Assembly: GCA_963834365.1 (NCBI GenBank)
Contig: CAWIBS010000037.1
Location: forward strand, 62,001-126,000
Direction of reading: 5' to 3'
DNA: 64,000 nt
Source: CAWJAP01 sp963834365
GTDB lineage: Bacteria; Acidobacteriota; Vicinamibacteria; Vicinamibacterales; Vicinamibacteraceae
The notes below the pieces were generated by a model. The model did not search any database and was not told where the DNA came from. It was given only the letters and a program-made list of their open reading frames with translations. A program made the translations under genes and the position numbers. Shown one piece after another: positions 10,264 through 18,969 of this stretch (its first letter is position 1; every line of letters starts with the position of its first letter).

Positions 10264-10395
10264 ATGAGCGACTTAGATACTGCGCGTGTTCTTCGAGAAT
10301 TGCAGCAACTGCAGCGACAGACGGGCAGACTCAGTCAAGAAATGGACAGCACTTTGTCTTGCAAAGACCACGAACAGCGGTGTGCAGCGATGTGA
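10264..10395 (+). CDS. Possible 43-residue small protein in the amt upstream region
   Basis: An open frame from ATG 10264 to TGA 10395. The peptide is amphipathic and helix-prone, with leucines spaced for a coiled coil (TARVLRELQQLQRQTGRL), and has two cysteines near its end. Local base composition is clearly lower in G+C than the neighbourhood, so a chance open frame is more plausible here than in GC-rich DNA. No ribosome site is evident. The rest of the 306-bp gap between amt and the M20 peptidase holds nothing else I can name. Confidence 0.
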   Translation: MSDLDTARVLRELQQLQRQTGRLSQEMDSTLSCKDHEQRCAAM

Positions 10396-10409
10396 AATCG
10401 CGCCACCCG

Positions 10410-12080
10410 TCACGGGGCCGCTGTCGGGCTCGCTGGACGGATGGTCGGGTAGGCGATGCCCAGTTGTTCGAGGTAGGTGCGGTACTTGCCGGGATCGTAG
10501 TAGTGCTTGCGCATCTCGTCGCGGAAGCGCGCCATCACGTCCCGGTTGAGCTCGATGGCGGGCTCATCGCCCTGCCGGATCAGGGGCGTGTACTTGATGT
10601 CGCGCGTCTGGACCTCGCGGAAATACTTCCAGGCGTCTTCGACCAGTTCCGGTGTCGTCAGGACATCGACCAGCGTCAGCGTCAGGGCCCTGGCGCCGGC
10701 CATCGCCCCCTTATGGGCGACGGGCGTCGCCATCGCAATGGCATCCCACCAGCTGTGGCCGGGAGTGCCGGGGATGTTCGACGGATAGCGCAGCGTGACG
10801 GTCGGCACGACCCACGAGACGTCACCGATGTCATCGGACCCGCCGCCAGTGTTGTCTTCGTCCTTCACCGGTGTTCCGAGCTTCTCGAGCTCGGTCGCGA
10901 GTCCCTTCTCGTCCGCCTTCAATTCGCGCTGAACGGCCTTGGCGAAACGCTGATCCGTGTCGTCCCAGTGCGGGAGGCCGACGCGGGTGATGTTCGCGTA
11001 CATCGCCTCGGCGATCGCCTTGTTGAAATGCTGCGGCCAGGCCGAGCCCAGCACGCGCGATCCCGCCAGCGTCGTCCCCGTCATGAGCGTGGCGCCCTTG
11101 GCCATGGCGTCGCCCAGCTCCCAGAGGTCCTTGATGCGCGAGTACTGCGTCTCCCGGAAGTAGTACCAGACCGAGGCGCGCGAGGGGACGACGTTGGGCT
11201 GGTCCCCGCCGTCGCGGACGACGTAGTGCGAGCGCTGCTGCGGGCGCAGATGCTCGCGCCGGAAATTCCAGCCGATGTTCATGAGCTCGACGGCGTCGAG
11301 CGCGCTGCGCCCGCGCCACGGCGCGCCGGCCGAGTGCGCGCTCTCCCCTTCGAAGGTGTACTCGACCGACACCAGGCCGGTACCGTTCGGCGCGCCCCAC
11401 CTGACGCCGAGGTTGTTGCTCACGTGGGTGAAGAAGCAGACATCGACGTCCTGGAAGACGCCATGGCGGACGAGGTATGCCTTGCCCGCCACGAGCTCCT
11501 CGGCGACGCCGGGCCAGAGCACGAGCGTGCCTGGAAGCTTTTCCCGCTCCATCAGCGTCTTGACCGACAGCGCGGCGGCGATGGTCACGGCCTGGCCCGA
11601 GTTGTGGCCCTCGCCGTGCCCGGGCGCGCCGGGAACGAGGGGGGCGCGATAGGCCACGCCGGGCTTCTGGGACGCCTGTGGAATCCCGTCGATGTCGGAA
11701 CCGAGCGCGATCACCGGTTTGCCCGATCCCCAGCGTGCCACCCACGCCGTCGGAATCCCCGCAACTCCGCGCTCGACGCGGAAGCCATGGCGCTCGAGGA
11801 TGCCGGTCAGGTACCCGGAGGACTCCACTTCCTGGAAGCCGAGCTCGCCAAAGCTGAAGAGGCTGTCCACGATCTGCTGGACCTGCGTGGTGCGTGCCTC
11901 GACGTCCGCGAGCGCCAGGGTCTTGAAGCGCTCCCGCTCGAGATCGCGCGGCTTCGGCCCGGGGGCGCCGGTGTTCTGGGCACTGACGGCCGGAAATACA
12001 GGGCTGAAGCCCTGTCCCACCTCGAGCCAAAACAACCCGAGCACTCCCGCAACGATGAATCCCGCAAGCACGCGCAACAT
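10410..12080 (-). CDS. Secreted M20-family amidohydrolase, AbgB-like
   Basis: Zinc peptidase of family M20, closest in style to the B subunit of p-aminobenzoyl-glutamate hydrolase and to N-acyl amino-acid amidohydrolases. The 556-residue protein begins with a hydrophobic export signal (VLAGFIVAGVLGLFWL). Metal-site motifs are LGSDIDGIPQ, GHGEGHNSGQA and AEELVAGKAYL; in the second, glutamate replaces the cysteine of the usual GHGCGHN. The dimerisation domain (FEGESAHSAGAPWRGRSALD) and the last metal ligand region (TPGHSWW) are present. It is divergent from moaA across a 9-bp repeat array. The substrate is unknown; the signal suggests scavenging of periplasmic amides. Confidence 0.
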   Translation of the reverse strand: MLRVLAGFIVAGVLGLFWLEVGQGFSPVFPAVSAQNTGAPGPKPRDLERERFKTLALADVEARTTQVQQIVDSLFSFGELGFQEVESSGYLTGILERHGFRVERGVAGIPTAWVARWGSGKPVIALGSDIDGIPQASQKPGVAYRAPLVPGAPGHGEGHNSGQAVTIAAALSVKTLMEREKLPGTLVLWPGVAEELVAGKAYLVRHGVFQDVDVCFFTHVSNNLGVRWGAPNGTGLVSVEYTFEGESAHSAGAPWRGRSALDAVELMNIGWNFRREHLRPQQRSHYVVRDGGDQPNVVPSRASVWYYFRETQYSRIKDLWELGDAMAKGATLMTGTTLAGSRVLGSAWPQHFNKAIAEAMYANITRVGLPHWDDTDQRFAKAVQRELKADEKGLATELEKLGTPVKDEDNTGGGSDDIGDVSWVVPTVTLRYPSNIPGTPGHSWWDAIAMATPVAHKGAMAGARALTLTLVDVLTTPELVEDAWKYFREVQTRDIKYTPLIRQGDEPAIELNRDVMARFRDEMRKHYYDPGKYRTYLEQLGIAYPTIRPASPTAAP

Positions 12081-12084
12081 CGAG

Positions 12085-12144
12085 TCTCAGCCCTCCAGCC
12101 GCTCCAGCCCTCGCCGCTCCAGCCGCTCCAGCCGCTCCAGATTC
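12085..12144. repeat. 9-bp tandem array between the M20 gene and moaA
   Basis: Repeats of cgctccagc and variants (cagccctcc, agccgctcc, agccctcgc) fill the space between the divergent starts. The array occupies the position where a -35 element of the moaA promoter would lie. Confidence 0.
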
Positions 12145-12150
12145 TATAAT
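12145..12150 (+). promoter_or_regulatory. Promoter -10 hexamer for moaA, likely leaderless
   Basis: A perfect TATAAT stands seven bases before the moaA ATG (12158), which puts the transcription start on or beside the start codon. No Shine-Dalgarno site fits. The presumed -35 region is tandem-repeat DNA without a TTGACA match. Confidence 0.
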
Positions 12151-12157
12151 CCAGAGA

Positions 12158-13174
12158 ATGGTTCGCGATCGCTTCGACCGGCCGTTGCGCAGCCTGCGCC
12201 TCTCGGTGACCGACCGCTGCAACCTGCGGTGCAGTTACTGCATGCCCGAGCAGGACTATACATGGTTGCCGCGAACCGACCTTCTGAGCTTCGAGGAGCT
12301 CGAGCGGCTCGTGGACGTCTTTCTCGGCCTGGGCGTCGATCGCGTGCGACTGACGGGCGGCGAGCCGCTGCTTCGGCGAGACCTCAGTCGGCTCGTCGCG
12401 GTGCTCGCTCGCAAGCCCGCCCTCGCCGATCTGGCGCTGACGACCAATGGCGTCCTGCTCGCGGATCAGGCGGTGCGCTTGCGCGATGCCGGTCTCGGGC
12501 GGGTCACCGTCAGTCTGGACACGCTGGACCCCGTGCGCTTTCGCCTGTTGACCCGATCAGATGCGCACGGTGCGGTGCTCGACGGCATCGATGCGGCGGC
12601 GGCCGCCTTCGGCGGACTCAAGATCGACACGGTCGTCCTGCGCGGCCAGAACGACGACGAGATGGGGGCGCTCATCGAGTTCGCCCGCGCCCGGCACGCC
12701 GAGGTGCGATTCATCGAGTACATGGACGTTGGCGGGGCGACGCACTGGTCGCTCGATCAGGTGGTCACCCGCCGCGAGATGCTGGCGCGCCTCGAAGCGC
12801 TCTTCGGTGCGCCGGCGCCACTGCCGGACGCCTCCTCGGCGCCCGCCGATCGCTACGCGCTGCCGGACGGCACCGTGTTCGGAATCATCTCGTCGACGAC
12901 CGAACCATTCTGCGAGGAGTGCGACCGCTCGCGCGTCACGGCTGACGGCCACTTCTTCACCTGCCTTTACGCCACCGCGGGCGTGGACCTTCGCGCGCCT
13001 CTTCGAGCCGGCGCGACCGCCGACACGCTGTCCACGCTCGTACGTGCCACCTGGGAGGCACGCCGCGACCGCGGCGCCGAAGTGCGGCTCGGGATCACCA
13101 CCCGCGGCGCCTTCGTGCCGCTCGCGGAGCTTCGCCGGAACGCCCACCTCGAGATGCACACCAAGGGGGGGTGA
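12158..13174 (+). CDS. moaA: GTP 3',8-cyclase (molybdenum cofactor synthesis)
   Basis: Radical SAM enzyme that converts GTP to 3',8-cyclo-GTP, the first step of molybdopterin synthesis. The 338 residues carry the SAM-cluster motif CNLRCSYCMPEQ (about residues 25-36), the LTGGEPLLRRDL motif, and the second 4Fe-4S site that binds GTP (CEECDRSRVTADGHFFTCLY, with the spacing CxxC...C). The C-terminal pair of glycines required by MoaA is present (HTKGG end). Other moa genes are not nearby. The molybdoenzyme MsrP lies elsewhere in the window and would need this cofactor. Confidence 0.
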   Translation: MVRDRFDRPLRSLRLSVTDRCNLRCSYCMPEQDYTWLPRTDLLSFEELERLVDVFLGLGVDRVRLTGGEPLLRRDLSRLVAVLARKPALADLALTTNGVLLADQAVRLRDAGLGRVTVSLDTLDPVRFRLLTRSDAHGAVLDGIDAAAAAFGGLKIDTVVLRGQNDDEMGALIEFARARHAEVRFIEYMDVGGATHWSLDQVVTRREMLARLEALFGAPAPLPDASSAPADRYALPDGTVFGIISSTTEPFCEECDRSRVTADGHFFTCLYATAGVDLRAPLRAGATADTLSTLVRATWEARRDRGAEVRLGITTRGAFVPLAELRRNAHLEMHTKGG

Positions 13175-13179
13175 CAAAG

Positions 13180-13214
13180 AGCGAAGTACGAAGGACGAAG
13201 GACCAAGGACGAGG
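13180..13214. repeat. Heptanucleotide array after moaA
   Basis: Units cgaagta, cgaagga, cgaagga, ccaagga, cgagg start six bases after the moaA stop. The remaining spacer up to 13277 holds nothing recognisable. Confidence 0.
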
Positions 13215-13277
13215 CCGTTCCTGGAAGTGTGGTGTCTAACTCCGGCGCATCGTTCGTGTTGATGCCCTGAGCACCTG

Positions 13278-14873
13278 ATGCCGTCGAGCCTCCCATTTCC
13301 CGCGCGGCGTGCGCGGCGTGTTGCGGCGGTTTGGTGCCTGCTTGGAGCGGTGGCGCTGCCGTCAGCGTGTGCGGCCAGACGACTGCGCCTCGAAGTCGAT
13401 GCCGGGCTGGCTCGAGGCGATCGGACCGCGGCGGCGGGATGCCATCGGTGCCTGACCGAGGCGCTCGCGATCTACACCGCCCTCGCGCCCCGCGATCCGG
13501 CGCAGCGGGCGGCTGTGGAAGCGCGCGTATTCCGCACCTCGCTGCTCCTCGCACTTCGGGAGAAGGAGCTCGGCCTCGACGCAGCCCCACACCTCGACCG
13601 CGCCCGCGGGCTCGTGGCGCGCCAGGCGGACCCGGCGCTCGCCGCAGAACGCCTCGAGTTCGCCGCGCTGGTCCCGCGCGATCCGGTCACCCTGCCGCGC
13701 GACGAGTTCGAACAGGCCCGGGGCCGCTACTTCGGCCCGGTGGATCGCATCGACGCGCGCGCCGCCCGGGTGCCGCAGGGCGACGTCGAGCTCGACACCT
13801 ACATCGACGTCAGCCTCGCCTGCCATCGCGGCGCCGCACCCGGCCTCGACATCCTGAAAATCGCCGCCCGCGCATCCGGAAGCGCTGCGGTCGGCTTCCT
13901 GGCGTCGGCCTGCACCGGCAATCTCGCCGGGCTGCGCGCCGCTCTCGCGAACGAGCCGCGCTTTCTCGAGGCGCAGCTCTTCATCGGCCGGCAGCTCGCG
14001 GGGATTCCACCGCCCGGGTCGCGGGCCCGGACGGCGATTGCGACGCGCCCGACGACGCGTGACGGGCTGCAGGCCCTGAAGGCCGCGCTCGACGCGTTCC
14101 CGCAGTCGCTGTCGGCGGCGATGGACCTCGCCACGCTCCTGATCGGGCGCGACTACCGCGAGGCGCACCGCCTCTTCGCGTCCGTCACGGCACGCGTCCC
14201 CACCCACCACGATGCCTGGTTCGGCGACGGCACGGCCCTCAGCTACCTCAAGGACTACGACGCCGCGATCGTCGCGTTCACGCGCGTCCTCGAGCTCGGC
14301 CGCTGGCACGTCGGCGACAGCCTGTACTGGCGCGCGTGGAACCGCCATCAGCTGAAGGATCTCGATCGCGCCTGGGCCGACGTCGAAGAGTCGAAGAAGA
14401 CGCTCTACAACACGAACGTGTTCGCCCTGGCCGGCTTCATCGCCTACGACCGCACGCACCTGGATGTCGCGCGGACCAACCTCGAGAAGGCCCTGGAGAT
14501 CGACGCGCTCAATTGCGCAGCGGCCTGGTACCTGGGACTCGTGCACACGAACCAGACCCGCTGGCCCGACGCGGCGCACGCCTTCGAGGGCGCTGCGGCC
14601 TGCTACAGCCAGGACATCGTGATCGCACGGGCGCAGATAGCCCAGGCCGAGGCGTCCGACTGGAGTCCGGAGACGAGGGCCGCGCAAATCGCCGAAGCCG
14701 AGGAGACGATCCGCGAGGCGGAACGGCAGATCGCGACGGCGTCCTACAATGCGGCGTTCGCCCACGTCAACGGCGGCGAGCGGAGCAAGGCGCGCCCGCT
14801 GCTCGAGCGCGCACAGCAGCACGCCGAGATGAAAGCGCGGGCTTCAGAGTTGCTGGCGTTCCTGGACAAATGA
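13278..14873 (+). CDS. TPR-repeat lipoprotein
   Basis: A 531-residue exported protein of unknown function. An N-terminal Arg-rich and hydrophobic signal ends in a lipobox (LPSAC, cysteine near residue 31), so it is probably a lipoprotein. The first half is alpha-helical with no clear domain; from about residue 250 there are tetratricopeptide-like helix pairs (FGDGTALSYLKDYDAAIVAF, NTNVFALAGFIAYDRTHLD, AAWYLGLVHTNQTRWPDAA, ASYNAAFAHVNGGERSKA). TPR scaffolds bind partner proteins; the partner is not evident. It follows moaA but probably has its own transcription unit. Confidence 0.
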   Translation: MPSSLPFPARRARRVAAVWCLLGAVALPSACAARRLRLEVDAGLARGDRTAAAGCHRCLTEALAIYTALAPRDPAQRAAVEARVFRTSLLLALREKELGLDAAPHLDRARGLVARQADPALAAERLEFAALVPRDPVTLPRDEFEQARGRYFGPVDRIDARAARVPQGDVELDTYIDVSLACHRGAAPGLDILKIAARASGSAAVGFLASACTGNLAGLRAALANEPRFLEAQLFIGRQLAGIPPPGSRARTAIATRPTTRDGLQALKAALDAFPQSLSAAMDLATLLIGRDYREAHRLFASVTARVPTHHDAWFGDGTALSYLKDYDAAIVAFTRVLELGRWHVGDSLYWRAWNRHQLKDLDRAWADVEESKKTLYNTNVFALAGFIAYDRTHLDVARTNLEKALEIDALNCAAAWYLGLVHTNQTRWPDAAHAFEGAAACYSQDIVIARAQIAQAEASDWSPETRAAQIAEAEETIREAERQIATASYNAAFAHVNGGERSKARPLLERAQQHAEMKARASELLAFLDK

Positions 14874-14875
14874 GA

Positions 14876-14930
14876 CAGGACTCCTCATTCCGTCCTTCAT
14901 ACTTCGTACCTGGTACTTCCTCCATCACTC
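14876..14930. repeat. Heptanucleotide array between convergent TPR and UPF0314 genes
   Basis: Units such as ctccttc, atacttc, gtacctg, gtacttc, ctccatc begin three bases after the TPR-gene stop and run into the UPF0314 stop. It could act as a bidirectional terminator, but there is no T-run. Confidence 0.
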
Positions 14931-15492
14931 ACCCTCCCCCCTGCCACCGCCGCACCGACTCGAGGGGGTAGATCAACATCAGGATGTTGAGCGCCAGGTT
15001 GTCGCGGATCATCGCGCCGACGAAGCCTTCCATCGCGACGACCAGCAGGACGGTCAGCCAGACCGGCTGACGCGCCGCCAGCAGGAAGCCCGCGATCATC
15101 GCCAGCACGTCGAAGACCGAGTTGATCACGCTGTCGCCGTAGTAGTCGAGCGAGATCGTCACGGCGCGGTACCGGTTGATCACCAGGTCGGTGTTCTCGA
15201 AGATCTCCCACGCCCCCTCGAGCACCGTCGCCAGCACCAGGCGCGTCGCGACCGTCCATCGCCGGCCGACGAGCCACAACAGGCCGTAGAAGGCAAACCC
15301 GTGGATGACGTGCGAGAACGTATACCAGTCGGTCAGGTGCTGCGAATTCTCCGAGCTCGATACGATCCCATGCCATGCCTTCACATAGCCGCACTTGCAG
15401 ATGGGGACCTGCCCCATCATCAGCAGCGTCACGGCCACTGCAAGGACGAGCGCGGCGACGACGAGGGCGGTCCGACTGGTGGAGGTAAGCAC
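14929..15492 (-). CDS. UPF0314 (DUF2585) family membrane protein
   Basis: A 187-residue integral membrane protein of the UPF0314/DUF2585 family, whose function is unknown. The family signature is plain: CKCGYVKAWHG followed by SSENSQHLTDWYTFSHVIHG near residues 32-66, then NTDLVINRYRA and DYYGDSVINSVFDV. About five hydrophobic helices are visible. The GTG start is set by the first hydrophobic helix following it. The stop coincides with the start of a tandem-repeat array. Confidence 0.
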   Translation of the reverse strand: MLTSTSRTALVVAALVLAVAVTLLMMGQVPICKCGYVKAWHGIVSSSENSQHLTDWYTFSHVIHGFAFYGLLWLVGRRWTVATRLVLATVLEGAWEIFENTDLVINRYRAVTISLDYYGDSVINSVFDVLAMIAGFLLAARQPVWLTVLLVVAMEGFVGAMIRDNLALNILMLIYPLESVRRWQGGG

Positions 15493-15501
15493 GGGGCGTG
15501 A

Positions 15502-15562
15502 CAGGCTCGAGGCTTGGGACTCGGGGCTCGGGAGAGGATCGAGGATCAGGATCAGGATCAGG
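15502..15562. repeat. Heptamer/hexamer array between UPF0314 and CDF genes
   Basis: ggctcga, ggcttgg, gactcgg, ggctcgg units grade into hexamers of atcagg (gaggatcaggatcaggatcagg). It ends about six bases before the CDF stop codon (on the minus strand). Confidence 0.
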
Positions 15563-15568
15563 CGTCGA

Positions 15569-16495
15569 TCACGGGTGGCTCAGTTTCGTCGCCGGCATCG
15601 CTACGGGCTCGACATGCACGAGCACATCCAGCACACCCAGCCCGGAATCGAGCAATGCCGCCTTGACCTTGTGCGCAAGCGCGTGGCCATCGGTGACCGA
15701 GAGGGTTCCGTCGACGCGGATGTCGAGATCGACGAAGAGTCCCATCCCGCTCCGGCGGACACGACACTTGTCGGTGGCCCGCACCCCTTCGATCGCCAGC
15801 GCGATCGCCCGCACCGCTGCTTCGACGCTGGGCGGCGGTGCCGCATCCATCACGTCGTCGAGCGCCGTGCGAAACAGCCGGACGCCGTTGACCAGGATGA
15901 CGACGCAGGCAAAGAGCGCCGCCCAGTCGTCGGCCGCCGCGTAAGCGGGGCCCTTCCAGACGCCGATGGCAATGCCGATGAAGGCCGCCACGGATGTGAT
16001 GGCATCGGACCGATGATGCCAGGCATCGGTCTCGACGGCACGACTCCGGATGTGGCGGGCCGTGCGGTTCAGGAAGCGGAACAGCCCCTCCTTGACGACC
16101 ACCACCCCCACGAGCACCACCAGCGTGAAGGGCGCCGGCACCTGGTGCGGCGTGACGATCTCCTTGACGCTGAGGGCCGCGATGCCCACCGATGCCGCCA
16201 CCAGCATGCTCGCGATGACCAGCGCGCCCAGCGCCTCGGCACGGCCGTGTCCGTACGGGTGCTTTTCGTCGGGAGGACGTGACGCATAGCGGAGGCTGCC
16301 CCACGCCACCGACGCGCTGAACACGTCGAGCAAGGACTCGATCCCGTCGGCGATCAGCGCGTAGGTGTGGCCGACGATGCCGCTGACGATCTTGATGCCG
16401 GCCAGCGCCACACTGACGCCCAGCCCCACGAGGGTGACCCGTGCGGCGCGCGCGAACGCCGAGTCGAACCGGGCGTGCTGGGTGACGAGCGACAC
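15569..16495 (-). CDS. Cation diffusion facilitator (Zn/Co/Cd/Fe efflux family)
   Basis: Proton-coupled exporter of divalent metals in the inner membrane. The 308-residue protein has six predicted helices. The transport site is represented by ADGIESLLD in helix 2 and HHRSDA in helix 5, with HPYGHGRAEALG in the helix 2-3 loop, typical of the family. The cytoplasmic C-terminal domain (VRRSGMGLFVDLDIRVDG, AHKVKAALLD, VHVEP) is complete. The metal specificity cannot be read with confidence. It is transcribed toward UPF0314. Confidence 0.
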   Translation of the reverse strand: MSLVTQHARFDSAFARAARVTLVGLGVSVALAGIKIVSGIVGHTYALIADGIESLLDVFSASVAWGSLRYASRPPDEKHPYGHGRAEALGALVIASMLVAASVGIAALSVKEIVTPHQVPAPFTLVVLVGVVVVKEGLFRFLNRTARHIRSRAVETDAWHHRSDAITSVAAFIGIAIGVWKGPAYAAADDWAALFACVVILVNGVRLFRTALDDVMDAAPPPSVEAAVRAIALAIEGVRATDKCRVRRSGMGLFVDLDIRVDGTLSVTDGHALAHKVKAALLDSGLGVLDVLVHVEPVAMPATKLSHP

Positions 16496-16630
16496 AGGGC
16501 CTCAGCATATCAAGCGGCCGTCGCCAGGCTCCGAGGCGTGTCCCCGAAGCTGAAGCCCCGGGCTACGGGTCGTGCGTGTGTCCGGGCGGGTTTACAGGGG
16601 ACAGGGCGGAGCAAAAGCTGAGAGCGGGTG

Positions 16631-17464
16631 CTATGCCCGATACGTGCGCGACAGGAAGCGATCCCACCAGCGATCGGGCGCGAGCCATCGCAGCGTCATC
16701 AACAGATGCGCCGACCCGGTGACGCGGTAGCGTGTCTTCGGAGGGTCGGCGGTCAGCGCACGCTCGATCGTCCGCGCCACATCGTCCGGCTCGCCGGCCA
16801 GCCGCGCCAGCGGGCCTCGCGTATAGCTCTCCACCGTCGCGCGCAACACGGAGGCGTTGAGCGTGGCGTAGGGGCTGTCGCCGCGCGCGTGACGGTCGAG
16901 CGTCGCCACGGCCACATCGCTGAAGCCGCTGCGGATGAGTCCGGGCTGGACGAGCACGACGTGAATGCCGAAGGGCCGGACCTCGAAGCGCAAGGCGTCG
17001 CTGAGGGCTTCGAGCGCGTGCTTGGTCGCGTGATAGATGCCGCCCCCGGGAAATGTCAGGCGCCCGCCCATCGATCCGACGTTGACGATGCGCCCGGCAC
17101 GGGCGTGCCGCATCCCGGGCAGCACGAGCCGGGTGAGCTCCAGCAGTCCGAACACGTTGGTTTCGAACTGCCGGCGCACCCGATCGAGCGGAACTTCCTC
17201 GATGACGCCCCATTCTCCATAGGCGGCATTGTTGACGAGTGCATCGAGCCGTCCGGCCTGGACGGTCACCCGGGCGACCGCGGCCCGCATCGATGCCGGG
17301 TCGGTGAGGTCGAGCGCCAGTGGCCGGCAGCCCTCCGCTTCGAGATCGGCGATCGCCTCGGGCTTCCGCGCCGACGCGAAGACGATCCAGCCCGCCCGGG
17401 CGAGCCGCACCGCCGTCGCGCGGCCGATGCCACTCGAGCAGCCCGTGATGAGGACCGTGGGCAT
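16631..17464 (-). CDS. Short-chain dehydrogenase/reductase
   Basis: Classical SDR of about 277 residues, cytoplasmic. The cofactor motif is TGCSSGIGRAT at the N-terminus, followed by NNAAYGEWG, the catalytic serine in NVGSMGG, and the catalytic YHATK. The arginine and lysine after strand 2 (ASARKPEA) suggest NADP(H). The ATG at 17464 is chosen because it stands immediately before the first beta-strand; a longer frame would add nine residues of no SDR character. Substrate unknown. Spacer 16496-16630 downstream holds no gene. Confidence 0.
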   Translation of the reverse strand: MPTVLITGCSSGIGRATAVRLARAGWIVFASARKPEAIADLEAEGCRPLALDLTDPASMRAAVARVTVQAGRLDALVNNAAYGEWGVIEEVPLDRVRRQFETNVFGLLELTRLVLPGMRHARAGRIVNVGSMGGRLTFPGGGIYHATKHALEALSDALRFEVRPFGIHVVLVQPGLIRSGFSDVAVATLDRHARGDSPYATLNASVLRATVESYTRGPLARLAGEPDDVARTIERALTADPPKTRYRVTGSAHLLMTLRWLAPDRWWDRFLSRTYRA

Positions 17465-17484
17465 GGAACGCTCGCCACAGCTAG

Positions 17485-17655
17485 TTACCAACTACCAACT
17501 ACCAACTACCAGCTACCAGCGACCAGCGATCAAGGGAGCAACGACCAAGACCTTGCAGCCATTCACTGACGTTCGAACACTGATCATTGGTAGCTCGTAG
17601 TTGGTAGCTGGTCTCTGGTCGCTGGTCTCTGGTCGCTGGTCTCTGGTCGCTGCCT
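17485..17655. repeat. Inverted pair of heptanucleotide arrays, SDR-Gfo/Idh spacer
   Basis: Left arm 17485-17530: accaact repeated three times, then accagct, accagcg, accagcg. Right arm 17587-17655: tggtagc and gtagttg units followed by a very regular alternation of gtctctg and gtcgctg (three rounds). The right arm ends at the stop codon of the Gfo/Idh gene. This is the clearest array in the window and the 7-bp period is almost perfect. Confidence 0.
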
Positions 17656-18968
17656 CTAGACGCCGTTCACGGTCCATCCCTTGCGATAAGTCCGCGTGAG
17701 CCGATGGTTGGCGTCGGCATGGTTGGTGAAACGCAGCGCCGGCGCATCGAACTCGAGCGGCCTTGCCCTGGTGTGAAAGCTGCGACGTTGCCGAGAAGTA
17801 CCGACTCGGTCAGCGGACCGGCGTAGTCGAAGCCGGCCGAGCAGCTTCCGTGGGAGAGCACGGCATCGAGGAACTCGCCGTAGTGATCCCGCGGCGCCAT
17901 GTCGGGCAGCACGAGGCTGGAGAATTTCTCGGCCGGATAGAGCAACGGCCGATCGCCGCCGTGCGGCAGCACGAGCGTGCCCTCCGTACCGACGAACACC
18001 GTGCCCTGATCCGGCAGCTTGCCGCCGGCACGCTCCACGATGGCAGCCGGAGGCAGTTCGCCGCCGTCGTACCACCAGACATCGACGGTCTGACCGGCCG
18101 TCACCGGCGTGCCCGGGTACACCAGCTGCACACGCGCGCGCACCGCCCAGTGCTCGGACGTCGGTTGTGGCCCGTGAGCCGTGACGCGAATCGGCGACGT
18201 CAGCCCGAGGGCGCGATACGGCGGGCTGTAGATGTGGCAGCCCATGTCGCCGAGCGTGCCGGTCCCGAAATCGACACACCGGCGCCACTCGCCCGGATGG
18301 TAGGCCGCCTTCCGGTACGGACGCTCGGCGGCGACGCCGAGCCAGAGATCCCAGTCGAGCGCCGGAGGCACCGGGTCGTCGGCTGGAGATGTCGATCCCT
18401 CGAAGCCCCAGCTCTTGTTCGAAAAGGTGTGAACTTCGACGATCTTGCCGATCGCTCCGCCACGCACGACCGCCTCACCGACCCGCTGGGGGATGGTGGA
18501 CGACGTCTGGATGCCCATCTGCGAGACGACGCGGGCCTTGCGCGCCATCGCCGTCATGGCCCGCACCTCCCGCAGCGTCGCCGCCAGCGGCTTCTGGACG
18601 TAGACGTGCAGGCCCTGCGCCATCGCCGGCATGGCGATCGCGGCGTGCATGTGGTCGGGCGTGGAGACGTTGATCGAGTCGATCTGCCCCTTCTCCTTCT
18701 CGAGCAACTGGCGCCAGTCCTGGTACACGCGGACCTTCGGGAACAAGTCCTGCACGCGCGGGATCGGGCAGAGATCGACGTCGGCGACGGCCACCAGGTC
18801 GAAGGCCGGGTGTTTCGCGAACGAGCGGATGTCGGCCAGCGCCATCCCGGACGCGCCGATGCTGGCATGACGGACCTTGCGCGCCTGGCCGAAGCCGCGC
18901 GACGTCAACACGAGCGGCGCCGCGGCGGCGGTTGCCGCTACCTGGGTGAGGAACTGTCGTCGATTCAC
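17656..18968 (-). CDS. Tat-exported Gfo/Idh/MocA oxidoreductase, C-terminal frame change
   Basis: NAD(P)-dependent oxidoreductase of the Gfo/Idh/MocA family, periplasmic via a Tat signal (MNRRQFLTQVAATAAAAPLVL). The Rossmann domain shows IGASGMALADIRSF and the conserved NVSTPDHMHA and KPLA motifs; the C-terminal half is the GFO_IDH_MocA substrate domain. The main frame becomes nonsense at about 17765; the adjacent frame supplies the expected end (RPLEFDAPALRFTN to GWTVNGV) and a stop at 17656. This break needs one missing or two extra bases. Exported members of this family usually act on sugars or cyclitols; the substrate here is unknown. Confidence 0.
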
Positions 18969-18969
18969 G

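Noticed and set aside
10359..12149. 596-codon open frame antisense to the M20 peptidase
   Set aside because: High G+C leaves long open frames on the opposite strand; the product is His/Arg/Val-rich without family motifs, while the minus-strand protein has clear metal motifs.
17656..18968. Programmed ribosomal frameshifting as an explanation for the interrupted genes
   Set aside because: Breaks fall at different sequence contexts in many unrelated genes, without slippery sites or downstream pseudoknots; a one-base error explains them better.
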